Part shown: piece after piece, positions 9,493-17,943 of the stretch
Layout: each line of letters opens with the position of its first letter
Position numbering within the stretch: the first letter of the stretch is position 1
Assembly: GCA_013360405.1 (NCBI GenBank)
Contig: JABWBR010000022.1
Coordinates: 1-62,951 of the forward strand
Origin: Saprospiraceae bacterium
GTDB taxonomy: Bacteria; Bacteroidota; Bacteroidia; Chitinophagales; Saprospiraceae
Length of the DNA: 62,951 nucleotides
Direction: 5' to 3'
Program-made: the position numbers and the translations under genes
Notes under the pieces: generated by a model
What the model was told of the DNA's origin: nothing
Seen by the model: only the letters and a program-made list of their open reading frames with translations
Database searches by the model: none

Positions 9493-9757
9493 AATTTTTG
9501 AGATTATAATAATGATAATCAATAAATTATAATTTAGCCTTTCCAGTGGGGTTTATTTTGGCACGATTTTTATTCTACTATTCATGTCTTTAGTTTTTTT
9601 CCTTGTAATTGCGGGGATAAGCTAGGGCGCTACCGATTCATTCAACAGACAGACAAATTGGTTTTACGCAAACGAGTTGTGTACGGCACACAACAGCTAT
9701 GAGTATGCGCCAACGCATGCTATGAGACAACTTTTTTCACAGCAAACTATTAAAACA

Positions 9758-12700
9758 ATGAAACACTGGACAAAACTTACAGGTAAATGGAAGCGGCGGG
9801 TGTGCCTGCCGCTGCTGTTGCCGGTGCTAATGCTGGCGTGGCTCCCCGGTTTATGGGGGCAATGCAATCTGGTGTGCAACGGAACACTAAACGCGCCGCT
9901 ACAGGTCGCTGTGGATCAATCCTGTGGCGTTACGCTCGTTCCGGATGCTATCCTGGAGGCTCCACAATTATGCCCCGGGGCCAAAAGCCTGATTGTGCGT
10001 ACTACGGGGGCAAGCAGCACCATAGTGGCACAGGGGGTTGATTTACTCACCTTTGATGCATCGGCTTATATCGGCCAGGTATTGAGCGTTACGGTGACGC
10101 ACATTGCTTCCACCTCATTTTGTGTGGGGCATATTCGCGTAGTCGATAACCTGCCGCCGGTATTCAACTGTGCGCCTATTGTGGCGAGTTGCTTTGTAGA
10201 TACCGATCCTGATGTGATCGGCTACCCAAATGTGAGCGACAACTGCGACAGTCAGGTAGCGCTCACGTATGTGGATGCGGTAGTGCAAGACACTTGTGCT
10301 TCGGATACGGCGGCTATCATCTCGCGCACCTGGCAGGCTGTTGACAATGTGGGCAATGTGTCTTTATGCGTACAGCAGATCATACTGGAGCGTCCAAGTC
10401 TCGACAGCATCGACTTTCCGCGCGATACGCTGCTGGCATGCACAAACCCGCCGCTCTCGCCTGATTCGCTGGGCCGCCCCAAGCTGGATAGCTTCAATAT
10501 CAGGGTGGACGAAATCTGCGACTGGATAATGACTTATGCAGACGACACCGTTGCAGTATGCGGTACGATGGGTTACAACGTATTGCGAACCTGGCGGGTA
10601 ATTGACGATTGCACCAACAACGAACGCTCGCGCGTGCAAGTCATTCACATACGGGATACCGTGCCTCCGCAACTCATTTGCCCCGCCAACATGACGGTAA
10701 ACGCGCTTCCCGGGCAGTGTTATGCCAGCGTATTGTTGCCCTTGCCACAAGTAACAGACAATTGCGACAATAATTTCGGCATCAGCATTTCTACCTCATA
10801 TGGTGCGCAGGGCATGGGGCCGCACCCGTTTGTACCTTTGGGCCAACACATCATCCAATATGTGGCTTCGGATGTATGTGGAAACTCGAGCATTTGCACG
10901 ATCACCCTAAACGTAGTAGACTCACAGGTGCCTTCAGCCGTATGCGACGACCAGGTCATTGTGGCCTTGCCGAGTAGCGGAATTGGCAGTGTGCAGGCCG
11001 TCAATTTGGACGAGGGCAGCATCGACAACTGTCCTAACCAGATGTACTACAAAGCCAAGCGCCAAAGCGCAGGCGCGTGCAATAATCTGAACGGCGATGA
11101 CGCTCCCAACACAGCGGGATACCAGGAATGGTTTGACGACAGCGTGAAATTCTGCTGCGACGACGTAGGTAGCTTGCAAATTCCCGTCATCATGCGCGTA
11201 TACGAAATCGACCCCGGCCCCGGGGCTGTCAACCCGGCCCGCGAACAAACCGGAGGGGATTTGTATGGGCACTTCTCAGAGTGTGTGATGACTGTAAGCG
11301 TACAAGACAACCTGCCGCCCGTGTTTAGTTCATTACCGGACAATAATATTACGGTGAGCTGTTCTTCTGACTATACCAATACTGCTGTATACGGCGCACC
11401 TTATTTGAGCGAAAATTGCAGCGCCGTATTAGATACCGTGACTCAGATTAATGTTAACGACTGCGGACAGGGCACCATCACGCGCACTTTCACGGCCACA
11501 GATGCTTCCGGGCTCAGTACGACATGGACGCAGACTATCCACGTGGTCAACGATCAGGTGCTGACGAACAATCAGATTAACTGGCCGCAGAATTATACTT
11601 CCTACCAATGTGCAACGGCAATAAGCCCTGATGACCTACCCGACGGCTACAACTATCCCGTATTGCCTCAAGGCGTATGCGGCGATCTGAGCTACAGCTA
11701 TCACGACCAGGTATTTACCGTAGCCCAGCCGGCTTGTTTTAAAATACTTCGAGAATGGACGGTGATTGATATGTGTCATTTTAATCCCGATAACCCCAAC
11801 GCGGGAGGCAGGTATACACGCACGCAGATAATCGATGTATATGACAACCAACCGCCTGTGATTAACTGCCCCCCTACAGTAGAAGTTGGCGCCAACGCCA
11901 ACTGCAACGGCGCACAAGTGACCATATCCAACGTGACGGGTACCGACTGCAGCAATACGATCACTATCACGAATAACTCGCCGTATGCGACCAATCACGG
12001 GGCTAATGCGAGTGGCTTTTACCCCAACGGCGTGCATCAGGTCACTTTTAGCGCAACCGATAACTGCGGCAATAATAGCTCTTGTACCACTACCATTCGG
12101 GTAGAAGATAAAACGCCCCCTTCTCCGATATGTATAGTAGGTTTGTCTGTCAATCTCGTATACAGCGATGGAGAGAACAAAGCCGTGGTAAATGCAGAAG
12201 CTTTCAACGGGGGCAGTGCCGACAATTGCACTTCTAACGCCGACCTCAAACATTTCATCCGGAGGGCCGGTAGCAATTTGCTTACCCCCCCTACGACCAA
12301 TACACTCAAATTTGATTGTTACGATTTGGGCAATCAACTTGTTGAATATTGGGTAACCGACCTTGCAGGCAACAGCGATTACTGTTTGACGTATGTACTG
12401 ATCCAGGACAATAACCAGATTTGTTTCACACCTGCTGCCTCGGGCATGATAGCGGGGGGTATTTTCACAGAAAATGGTAATGACGTAGAAAGCGTGTCGG
12501 TACAAGTGATGGGTAACTCATCCCTGAGCATGGTTACCGGACCCGACGGAGGTTTTGAATTCCACGACATACCTTTGAACAACAGCTACAGCCTGATGCC
12601 CCAGCGCAACGACGACCCGCTCAACGGCGTTTCGACGATAGACCTGGTACTCATCACCAAACATATTTTGGGCACGCAGTCCCTGAATAGTCCGTACAAG

Positions 12701-13696
12701 ATCATCGCCGCCGACATTGACAAGTCGGGTACCGTAGCCACCTCCGACCTCATCAAGTTGCGCAGGCTGATCTTGCACCTCGACAGTCAATTGCCCAACG
12801 GCAATAAGTCGTGGCGGTTTATTCCTGCCGACTATGTCTTCCCCAACCCGGATAACCCTTTTGCAGGGTATTTCCCCGAAGTGATGAATATCGACGAACT
12901 GAACGACGACGAAATGCATGCCGACTTTATCGCCATCAAAGTAGGCGACGTAAACGGTTCAGCTACACCGACCAACCTGCAGGATATCGAAGATCGCGGC
13001 GACCAGGGAATTTTCACCCTCATCGCAGACAACCGACGCGTATCGGCTGGAGAAACGTTTACCGTCGATTGTTATGCCCATGGCATGCACTACATCCCCG
13101 GTTATCAGTTTACACTCGGCTTTGACACCGATATACTGGAATGGGAAGGCGTGGAGCCTGGCGAGTTGGAGGGCATTAGCGAAGGCAATTTCGGTTTGTC
13201 GGCCGTAGATGAAGGATTGATCACCACAAGCTGGAACGAAGAGACGCCTCACGAAGGCAGTGAAAAAATCACCCTGTTCAGGCTTAGCTTCCGCGCCAAA
13301 CAAGACCTGGAAGTGCAAAATGCGCTTTTCCTCAGCGATAAGATGACGAAAGCAGAAGCCTATACCCGCACATACGATGTATTGGGAGTCAACCTGGTAT
13401 TTGCCAGCGCCAACGCGGGCAATGCCAATAGTCCGAAAGGATACGAATTATTCCAGAACAGGCCCAACCCGTTTGCCGATGAAACCATCATCGCTTTCCA
13501 AATGGAGGAAAGAGGAAGTGCGCGGCTTACCGTGTATGACGCTACCGGAAAAATGATCTACCAGCAAGAGGCCGTTTTTGAAACCGGTTATAACGAGGTG
13601 TCTATCGGCAAAAGCGATTTGCCGGTGAGCGGCGTGCTCTATTATCAATTAGAAGCAGGCGCCTGGAAAGACACTAAAAAGATGATTATGTTATAG
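9758..13696 (+). CDS. T9SS-secreted HYR-rich protein with dockerin-like and cohesin-like domains
   Basis: 1,312 residues from the ATG at 9758, chosen because a signal peptide follows it directly (basic MKHWTKLTGKWKRR, then a hydrophobic core to W-G-Q at 35). Residues about 100-890 are cysteine-rich HYR-like beta domains (T-V-P-P-Q-L-I-C-P-A-N-M-T-V, T-D-N-C-D-N-N, S-D-V-C-G-N-S-S). Residues about 892-950 look like a carboxypeptidase-regulatory fold (G-P-D-G-G-F-E-F). About 950-1010 is a dockerin-like pair: N-D-D-P-L-N-G-V-S-T-I-D-L, then D-I-D-K-S-G-T-V-A-T-S-D-L-I-K-L. About 1084-1215 is a cohesin-like module, and 1228-1312 a type A T9SS domain (F-Q-N-R-P-N-P-F-A-D-E start). Having both partners of the cohesin-dockerin pair near the seven-cohesin protein suggests one assembly. 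Domain calls rest on motif reading only. Confidence 0.85.
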   Translation: MKHWTKLTGKWKRRVCLPLLLPVLMLAWLPGLWGQCNLVCNGTLNAPLQVAVDQSCGVTLVPDAILEAPQLCPGAKSLIVRTTGASSTIVAQGVDLLTFDASAYIGQVLSVTVTHIASTSFCVGHIRVVDNLPPVFNCAPIVASCFVDTDPDVIGYPNVSDNCDSQVALTYVDAVVQDTCASDTAAIISRTWQAVDNVGNVSLCVQQIILERPSLDSIDFPRDTLLACTNPPLSPDSLGRPKLDSFNIRVDEICDWIMTYADDTVAVCGTMGYNVLRTWRVIDDCTNNERSRVQVIHIRDTVPPQLICPANMTVNALPGQCYASVLLPLPQVTDNCDNNFGISISTSYGAQGMGPHPFVPLGQHIIQYVASDVCGNSSICTITLNVVDSQVPSAVCDDQVIVALPSSGIGSVQAVNLDEGSIDNCPNQMYYKAKRQSAGACNNLNGDDAPNTAGYQEWFDDSVKFCCDDVGSLQIPVIMRVYEIDPGPGAVNPAREQTGGDLYGHFSECVMTVSVQDNLPPVFSSLPDNNITVSCSSDYTNTAVYGAPYLSENCSAVLDTVTQINVNDCGQGTITRTFTATDASGLSTTWTQTIHVVNDQVLTNNQINWPQNYTSYQCATAISPDDLPDGYNYPVLPQGVCGDLSYSYHDQVFTVAQPACFKILREWTVIDMCHFNPDNPNAGGRYTRTQIIDVYDNQPPVINCPPTVEVGANANCNGAQVTISNVTGTDCSNTITITNNSPYATNHGANASGFYPNGVHQVTFSATDNCGNNSSCTTTIRVEDKTPPSPICIVGLSVNLVYSDGENKAVVNAEAFNGGSADNCTSNADLKHFIRRAGSNLLTPPTTNTLKFDCYDLGNQLVEYWVTDLAGNSDYCLTYVLIQDNNQICFTPAASGMIAGGIFTENGNDVESVSVQVMGNSSLSMVTGPDGGFEFHDIPLNNSYSLMPQRNDDPLNGVSTIDLVLITKHILGTQSLNSPYKIIAADIDKSGTVATSDLIKLRRLILHLDSQLPNGNKSWRFIPADYVFPNPDNPFAGYFPEVMNIDELNDDEMHADFIAIKVGDVNGSATPTNLQDIEDRGDQGIFTLIADNRRVSAGETFTVDCYAHGMHYIPGYQFTLGFDTDILEWEGVEPGELEGISEGNFGLSAVDEGLITTSWNEETPHEGSEKITLFRLSFRAKQDLEVQNALFLSDKMTKAEAYTRTYDVLGVNLVFASANAGNANSPKGYELFQNRPNPFADETIIAFQMEERGSARLTVYDATGKMIYQQEAVFETGYNEVSIGKSDLPVSGVLYYQLEAGAWKDTKKMIML

Positions 13697-13746
13697 CTCG
13701 CGCCGTCGAATTTTGGGCATGACCCAAGTCCGGGCGCGAGCTATAA
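13691..13746. repeat. Nested inverted repeat spanning the stop codon
   Basis: A perfect 14-base arm (13691-13704) pairs with 13733-13746, with an inner TTGGG/CCCAA stem (13713-13727). The TAG of the preceding gene (13694-13696) lies inside the left arm. There is no T-run, so it may protect the mRNA 3' end or act on both strands. Confidence 0.75.
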
Positions 13747-13795
13747 TACCGCAAAGCCGGAAAAGTTATGCTCATAACTTGACGGCGTGCGGTAT
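13746..13795. repeat. Three-tier nested hairpin
   Basis: ATACCGC/GCGGTAT encloses GCCG/CGGC, which encloses AAGTTATG/CATAACTT with a two-base loop. It directly abuts the preceding inverted repeat. The function is unknown; the regular nesting suggests selection for folding. Confidence 0.65.
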
Positions 13796-13835
13796 GGATT
13801 AACAGTGTTTCAAGCATACAGGAAAAGTGTGTGAG

Positions 13836-13866
13836 GGGACTGCCGGGGCTGGCGGTCCCTTTTTTT
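13836..13866 (+). terminator. Rho-independent terminator
   Basis: GGGACTGCC (13836-13844) pairs with GGCGGTCCC (13851-13859), with one G-T pair, around GGGGCT, followed by seven T. It probably ends the transcript of the HYR/dockerin gene. Confidence 0.85.
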
Positions 13867-13871
13867 GTTTA

Positions 13872-14012
13872 GGTGACGACGGGGGGAATCTCTTTGGAGG
13901 TGACGAACGCGGATAAGCTTAGGGGGGGTGACGTCCTTGAATGGTCTGTGGTGGTGACGACGGAAAGAGCCTGGGAGGTATACGTTCACCCTGCGTGGGC
14001 GTCACCCTGTCA
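13872..14012. repeat. GGTGACG repeats with 26-28 base period, followed by inverted copies
   Basis: GGTGACG occurs at 13872, 13899, 13927 and 13953, with diverged sequence between, and the complement GTCACC follows near 14,001. The 14 bases at 13999-14012 (GCGTCACCCTGTCA) recur exactly at 42514-42527, where a clean 26-base minisatellite with the same core begins. Confidence 0.6.
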
Positions 14013-14081
14013 TCTTGTTACCCAAAAAAATATATATAAAAATACCAATTTTGAGGTATAGCCTTATTGGAGATTAATGCG

Positions 14082-14089
14082 TACTTTTG
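14082..14089 (+). promoter_or_regulatory. TAnnTTTG promoter element
   Basis: TACTTTTG fits the Bacteroidota -7 consensus and precedes a compact set of hairpins ending in a T-run. It is identical to the element at 9092. Confidence 0.5.
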
Positions 14090-14093
14090 TAGC

Positions 14094-14197
14094 ACTTCTA
14101 AAAAGAAGTTCTCATCAACCGATAAATCAGCAAGCCGCAAAATGCGGTTGTCATCCCTTGGTAACGTCTGCACAACACACGAAGACGACCTTTTTTT
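14094..14197 (+). ncRNA. Candidate small RNA of about 104 nt
   Basis: Three hairpins follow the promoter in order: ACTTCT/AGAAGT (14094-14109), CCGCA/TGCGG (14135-14147), then GGT..CGTCT/AGACG..ACC (14160-14190) with seven T. No open frame is present. The layout (promoter, two stems, intrinsic terminator) is that of a bacterial sRNA. It matches no family I recognise; the SRP tetraloop region and 6S bubble were looked for and not found. Confidence 0.5.
14160..14197 (+). terminator. Terminator of the 14,094 candidate RNA
   Basis: The stem GGT-AA-CGTCT (14160-14169) with AGACG-ACC (14183-14190) is followed by seven T. Confidence 0.55.
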
Positions 14198-14291
14198 ATT
14201 TATACGACTTACTACTAACAATTTGAAGTCATAATTCCACGATGTGAGGAAATGCACACCATTGGTATAAAAAATGCAATGGCCAAAAGCG

Positions 14292-14330
14292 AGTCATCCC
14301 GGATTTAATTCCTGGGATGACTTTTTTTTT
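14292..14330 (+). terminator. Rho-independent terminator upstream of yraN
   Basis: AGTCATCCC (14292-14300) pairs with GGGATGACT (14314-14322), followed by a run of T to 14330. It ends transcription from the intergenic region just before yraN, so yraN needs a promoter within the next 30 bases or depends on read-through. Confidence 0.85.
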
Positions 14331-14358
14331 AATAACTTTCGAAATAAAACACCTCGAT

Positions 14359-14727
14359 ATGGCCAGGCACAACGACACGGGCAAAGCGGGAGAAGAAGAA
14401 GCCGGCCTTTTCTTAGAACGGCATGGTTATGCGATCGAGCAGCGCAACTGGCGTTGCGGCCGGGCAGAAATAGACCTGATTGCCCGAAAGGGAGACCAGT
14501 TGTTTTTTGTAGAAGTAAAAACGCGCAGCAATCTGAGCTATGGCCGTCCCGAACTTTTTGTCGACTCCCGCAAAGCGGCCCGCATTGCCGATGCCGCCGG
14601 CGCCTATATGCTACAAATCGGACATGAGTGGATCTTTCGCTTTGATGTGGTCGCCGTCATCTATCGTGGCAGGGGCATGTTTTCTATACGGCATTTTGAA
14701 GATGCTTTTTTTCCTTCCCGGGTGTAG
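14359..14727 (+). CDS. yraN: UPF0102/YraN family nuclease-fold protein
   Basis: 122 residues from the ATG at 14359, giving the family start M-A-R-H-N-D-T-G-K-A-G-E-E-E-A; the longer frame from 14317 would begin in the T-run of a terminator. The pattern G-x-x-G-E-x-x-A, R-N-W-R-C-G-R-A-E-I-D-L-I-A and F-V-E-V-K-T-R-S is the restriction-endonuclease-like core (E-D-ExK). The cellular role is not well established; family members have been linked to DNA processing. The stop TAG is the start of a hairpin repeat. Confidence 0.9.
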   Translation: MARHNDTGKAGEEEAGLFLERHGYAIEQRNWRCGRAEIDLIARKGDQLFFVEVKTRSNLSYGRPELFVDSRKAARIADAAGAYMLQIGHEWIFRFDVVAVIYRGRGMFSIRHFEDAFFPSRV

Positions 14728-14779
14728 GGAAAGCGTTTACCGCTTTCCCAGGTAGGTAAACGGTAAACGTTTACCCTAC
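14727..14779. repeat. Stem-loop repeat cluster starting at the yraN stop
   Basis: GGGAAAGCG/CGCTTTCCC (14727-14749) and GGTAAACG/CGTTTACC (14755-14774) stand side by side, and an outer GTAGGG/CCCTAC (14724-14779) closes both into a three-way shape. The yraN TAG lies in the outer arm. Confidence 0.75.
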
Positions 14780-14886
14780 GTGGTGTTCATTAACCTTCAT
14801 TAACCTTGTTTCAAGGAGCATTAACCTACAATGCGCATACGGCCGCCTATTTTTGTCGAGTAATCAACCGACAAAAAAGCAAGCGT

Positions 14887-17694
14887 ATGTCACTTCCACG
14901 TTTTTACATTTTCTTTCTGATGTTATTGGGTTATTGCACGGCGAACGCCCAGTCTGGAGAAAAATATGCGATAACCGGCTCGATAGTAGCTGATAGTACC
15001 CTGGCGCCCCTCGAAGGCGCCACCGTCATGTTATTGCGGGCTGCCGATTCCTCGTTAGTCAATTTTGGACGTTCGGAGGCCAACGGGGCCTTTGAGCTGA
15101 CCCACGTGCCCAATGACAATGCCTATCTGCTGCGTATCACCTATGTAGGGTATAGCACCTACGACAAGCCGGTACCGGCGGGAAATACCCAAAATCCACT
15201 GGCATTGAGCCTGCTCGCCCTGTCGCCTCAGTCGACCACGCTGGGGGAGGTAAACGTAAAAGCCGGGCACATACCGGTCACCATCAAAAAAGACACCATA
15301 GAATACAACGCCCAGGCTTTTAGCGTAAAACCCAATGCAGTAGTAGAAGATCTGATAAAAAAAATGCCGGGTATAGAAGTTGATCAAGACGGCACTGTGC
15401 GCGCTCAGGGCGAGCAGGTGAGGAGGGTGATGGTAGACGGCAAAGAATTTTTTGGGCAGGATCCCAAAATTGCCACCCAAAACCTGCCGGCCGACGCGGT
15501 AGATAAAGTACAGGTATTTGACAAAAAATCGGATGCCGCCACCTTTTCGGGCATTGACGACGGTCAGCGCGAAAAAGCGCTGAACCTAAAGCTCAAAGCC
15601 GACCGCAAGCAAGGCGTTTTTGGCAGCGTAAATGGCGGCTACGGCACCGACAACCGCTACGACGGAAGAGTAAGCCTCAACCGATTCAACGACAAGCGCC
15701 AACTGGCTTTGCTGGCTATGGGCAACAACATCAACCGCCAGGGTTTTTCTATCGAAGACTACCTGAGTTTTACGGGGCAGCTACAGCGCATGCGCGCCGG
15801 CGGGGCTGTCCGCATAGAAATCAACGCCGAAGACCAGGGCATTCCCCTCGATTTTGGCGGCAACAACGGCTTGACGACTACCTGGGGAGCGGGGCTTAAT
15901 TTCAACAATAAATTTACCGACAAGACAGAAGTCAACGGCAGTTATTTTTACAACCTGCTCGACAACAAACTGGAGCGCAGCCTCAACCGCCAGACTTTCC
16001 TCCCCGATGACAACTTCAGCGTAGCGCAGCAAAGCACGCAAGACAGTCGCAACGACAATCACCGCCTCAACGCCGTACTCGACCACAAGATCGACTCGAT
16101 GAACCTCCTGAAACTATCGGCGTCGGGGGTATACAACGAAACCGATATTTCCACTCTTTCGGATAGCCGTACCAGCAGAGCCGGCGACCAACTCATGAAC
16201 GAAGGCCTGCGCCAAAACCAGGTGGGCGGCGCCGGCGCTTCGCTCAACACCAACCTGCTGTATCGACATAAATTCAACAAAAAAGGGCGAACCCTCAGTG
16301 CCAATGTGCTGCTGAATAGCAATACCCGCGACAGGGATGGCGAACTCACCGCCGTGAACCGCTATTACGACGAAGCGGGCGCCCTGCTTCGCACCGATTC
16401 CATAAGCCAGACGAACACCCAGCGCAACGACTTACTCACTTTCGGCGGCAACGCCTCGTATACCGAGCCGCTGGGCAAGCGCAAATACCTCGAAATGAAC
16501 TATGCCTACCAGCAAAGCGCCACCGACCTCGACCGCAACGTGTACGACGTGAGCAACGGAGAATCGCAGTGGAATGAAAGCTTGAGCAATCGCTATCGCA
16601 ATGTTTACGACTACCATCGCGGGGGGCTCAATTTCAGGCTCAACCGCAAGGCATTCAACCTCACTACCGGGGTTCAGCTACAACATTCGGGGCTCGATGG
16701 CGAATTGTTGCTGCAAGATACCTCCATCCAGCGCTCGTTTACCAACGTATTGCCCAGTTTGCATTTCAACTACGACTTTTCCATGTCGAGTCATTTTAAT
16801 ATAGATTATGAAACCAATGTTAGAGAACCCAATATAGAGCAATTACAGCCCATTGTAGACAACAGCGACCCCTTAAACATATATGTGGGCAATCCCGATT
16901 TGAAGCCGGAATACAACCATGAAATAGGGCTGCGCTACGCCTCTTTCAACCAGGCTACCTTGACCAATTTATTTGCCAATATAAACCTGACCTACACGGC
17001 CAACAGCATTTCGGAGGCGCAAACCATCGACGATCTGTTGGTTCGTACCTGGCGCCCCGTGAACGTGAAAGATGAAAAAAGAGCCGACATATACCTAAAC
17101 TTCGGTTTTCCCATTCGTAAATTAAAAAGCCGCATCGGGTTGACTACCAATACCATGTGGTCAAGCGGCATCAGCCTGATTAATGAGGTGGAAAACAAAA
17201 CGGAGCGAAGCGTATTGGGTGGAGAAGTGCGGTACGAATTTAACGTAGATGAAAAATTCGATTTCAACCTGAGCGCCAATATCAGCTACAACCAAACGAC
17301 TTACTCGCTCAGCAAAACGCTCAACCAGGAGTTTGTCAACCAGGTGTACGGCGCCGGCTTCAATTGGTATCTGCCCGTCGGTTTTATTTTGAGTTCGACT
17401 ATGGATTATTCGGTGTATAACGCTATAGCAGGCAGTGAAAGCCAAACCATTCCGCTGTGGGGCGCCGCGCTATCCAAAAGCGTAATGAAAAAACGCGCCG
17501 AAATCAAATTGTCGGTATTCGATATCCTCAACAAAAATATCGGTTTTAACCGCCGCGCCGACGTGAATTTCCTGGAAGAAGAACGCATACGTTCGCTGGG
17601 GCGCTACGGCATGCTGAGCTTCACATATTCATTGTCGCCTGTCGGCGCCGGCCTTGGCGGGGGGATGCGGATGCAATTTATTCAGCGAAGGTAG
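14887..17694 (+). CDS. Outer-membrane beta-barrel receptor with carboxypeptidase-like N-terminal domain
   Basis: 935 residues from the ATG at 14887, which starts the signal peptide MSLPRFYIFFLMLLGYCTANAQ. Residues about 30-125 are a carboxypeptidase-regulatory-like domain (I-T-G-S-I-V-A-D, L-E-G-A-T-V-M-L, V-G-Y-S-T-Y). About 125-240 is plug-like (D-T-I-E-Y-N-A, V-E-D-L-I-K-K-M-P-G-I-E-V, V-M-V-D-G-K-E-F-F-G), and about 240-935 forms beta strands ending in a Bacteroidota outer-membrane barrel family pattern. Such proteins resemble TonB-dependent receptors, but no TonB box is obvious and no SusD partner is adjacent, so the substrate is unknown. Its stop TAG lies in the palindromic repeat that follows. 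Confidence 0.85.
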   Translation: MSLPRFYIFFLMLLGYCTANAQSGEKYAITGSIVADSTLAPLEGATVMLLRAADSSLVNFGRSEANGAFELTHVPNDNAYLLRITYVGYSTYDKPVPAGNTQNPLALSLLALSPQSTTLGEVNVKAGHIPVTIKKDTIEYNAQAFSVKPNAVVEDLIKKMPGIEVDQDGTVRAQGEQVRRVMVDGKEFFGQDPKIATQNLPADAVDKVQVFDKKSDAATFSGIDDGQREKALNLKLKADRKQGVFGSVNGGYGTDNRYDGRVSLNRFNDKRQLALLAMGNNINRQGFSIEDYLSFTGQLQRMRAGGAVRIEINAEDQGIPLDFGGNNGLTTTWGAGLNFNNKFTDKTEVNGSYFYNLLDNKLERSLNRQTFLPDDNFSVAQQSTQDSRNDNHRLNAVLDHKIDSMNLLKLSASGVYNETDISTLSDSRTSRAGDQLMNEGLRQNQVGGAGASLNTNLLYRHKFNKKGRTLSANVLLNSNTRDRDGELTAVNRYYDEAGALLRTDSISQTNTQRNDLLTFGGNASYTEPLGKRKYLEMNYAYQQSATDLDRNVYDVSNGESQWNESLSNRYRNVYDYHRGGLNFRLNRKAFNLTTGVQLQHSGLDGELLLQDTSIQRSFTNVLPSLHFNYDFSMSSHFNIDYETNVREPNIEQLQPIVDNSDPLNIYVGNPDLKPEYNHEIGLRYASFNQATLTNLFANINLTYTANSISEAQTIDDLLVRTWRPVNVKDEKRADIYLNFGFPIRKLKSRIGLTTNTMWSSGISLINEVENKTERSVLGGEVRYEFNVDEKFDFNLSANISYNQTTYSLSKTLNQEFVNQVYGAGFNWYLPVGFILSSTMDYSVYNAIAGSESQTIPLWGAALSKSVMKKRAEIKLSVFDILNKNIGFNRRADVNFLEEERIRSLGRYGMLSFTYSLSPVGAGLGGGMRMQFIQRR

Positions 17695-17757
17695 AGACGC
17701 AAAATTTTACGTCTGTACCCGTAATCCCAATCAAGACGTAAAATTTTGCGTCTCTAC
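17691..17757. repeat. Pair of GTAGAGACGCAAAA palindromes
   Basis: Two degenerate copies of the palindrome, 17691-17718 and 17732-17757, in opposite orientation. The first supplies the stop codon of the barrel gene. The same element occurs at 20671, 20713, 26397, 37492, 37533 and 53274. Confidence 0.85.
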
Positions 17758-17776
17758 CGTACATTTGCATAAAAAA

Positions 17777-17923
17777 ATGCGGGCGCAAAATAATACAGCA
17801 TGGGGATCAGAACGGGTGGATGTGCCGTTGTTTCTGATCCTCATTCCTTTTATCAGCGCCTTTAATTATTACCTGACCTATTCCAATATCAGGTTAAACG
17901 GCTTTTTGCTGCTCTGCCCTTAA
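17777..17923 (+). pseudogene. Possible 5' remnant of a membrane protein gene
   Basis: A 48-codon frame (ATG 17777, TAA 17921) encodes a polar start, then DVPLFLILIPFISAFNYYLT and a second hydrophobic patch. The sequence looks like the first transmembrane part of a larger membrane protein, such as the sensory region of Bacteroidota LytTR-type regulators, but nothing follows. It sits directly after a mobile-looking palindrome pair. It may be a decayed gene fragment or a genuine small membrane protein; I recognise no family with certainty. Confidence 0.35.
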
Positions 17924-17943
17924 TTTCGTTTAAAAAAAAGACC

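Noticed and set aside
13873-14061. A 62-codon open frame over the GGTGACG repeats
   Set aside because: The encoded peptide simply follows the repeats, and the region is better explained as a degenerate tandem array.
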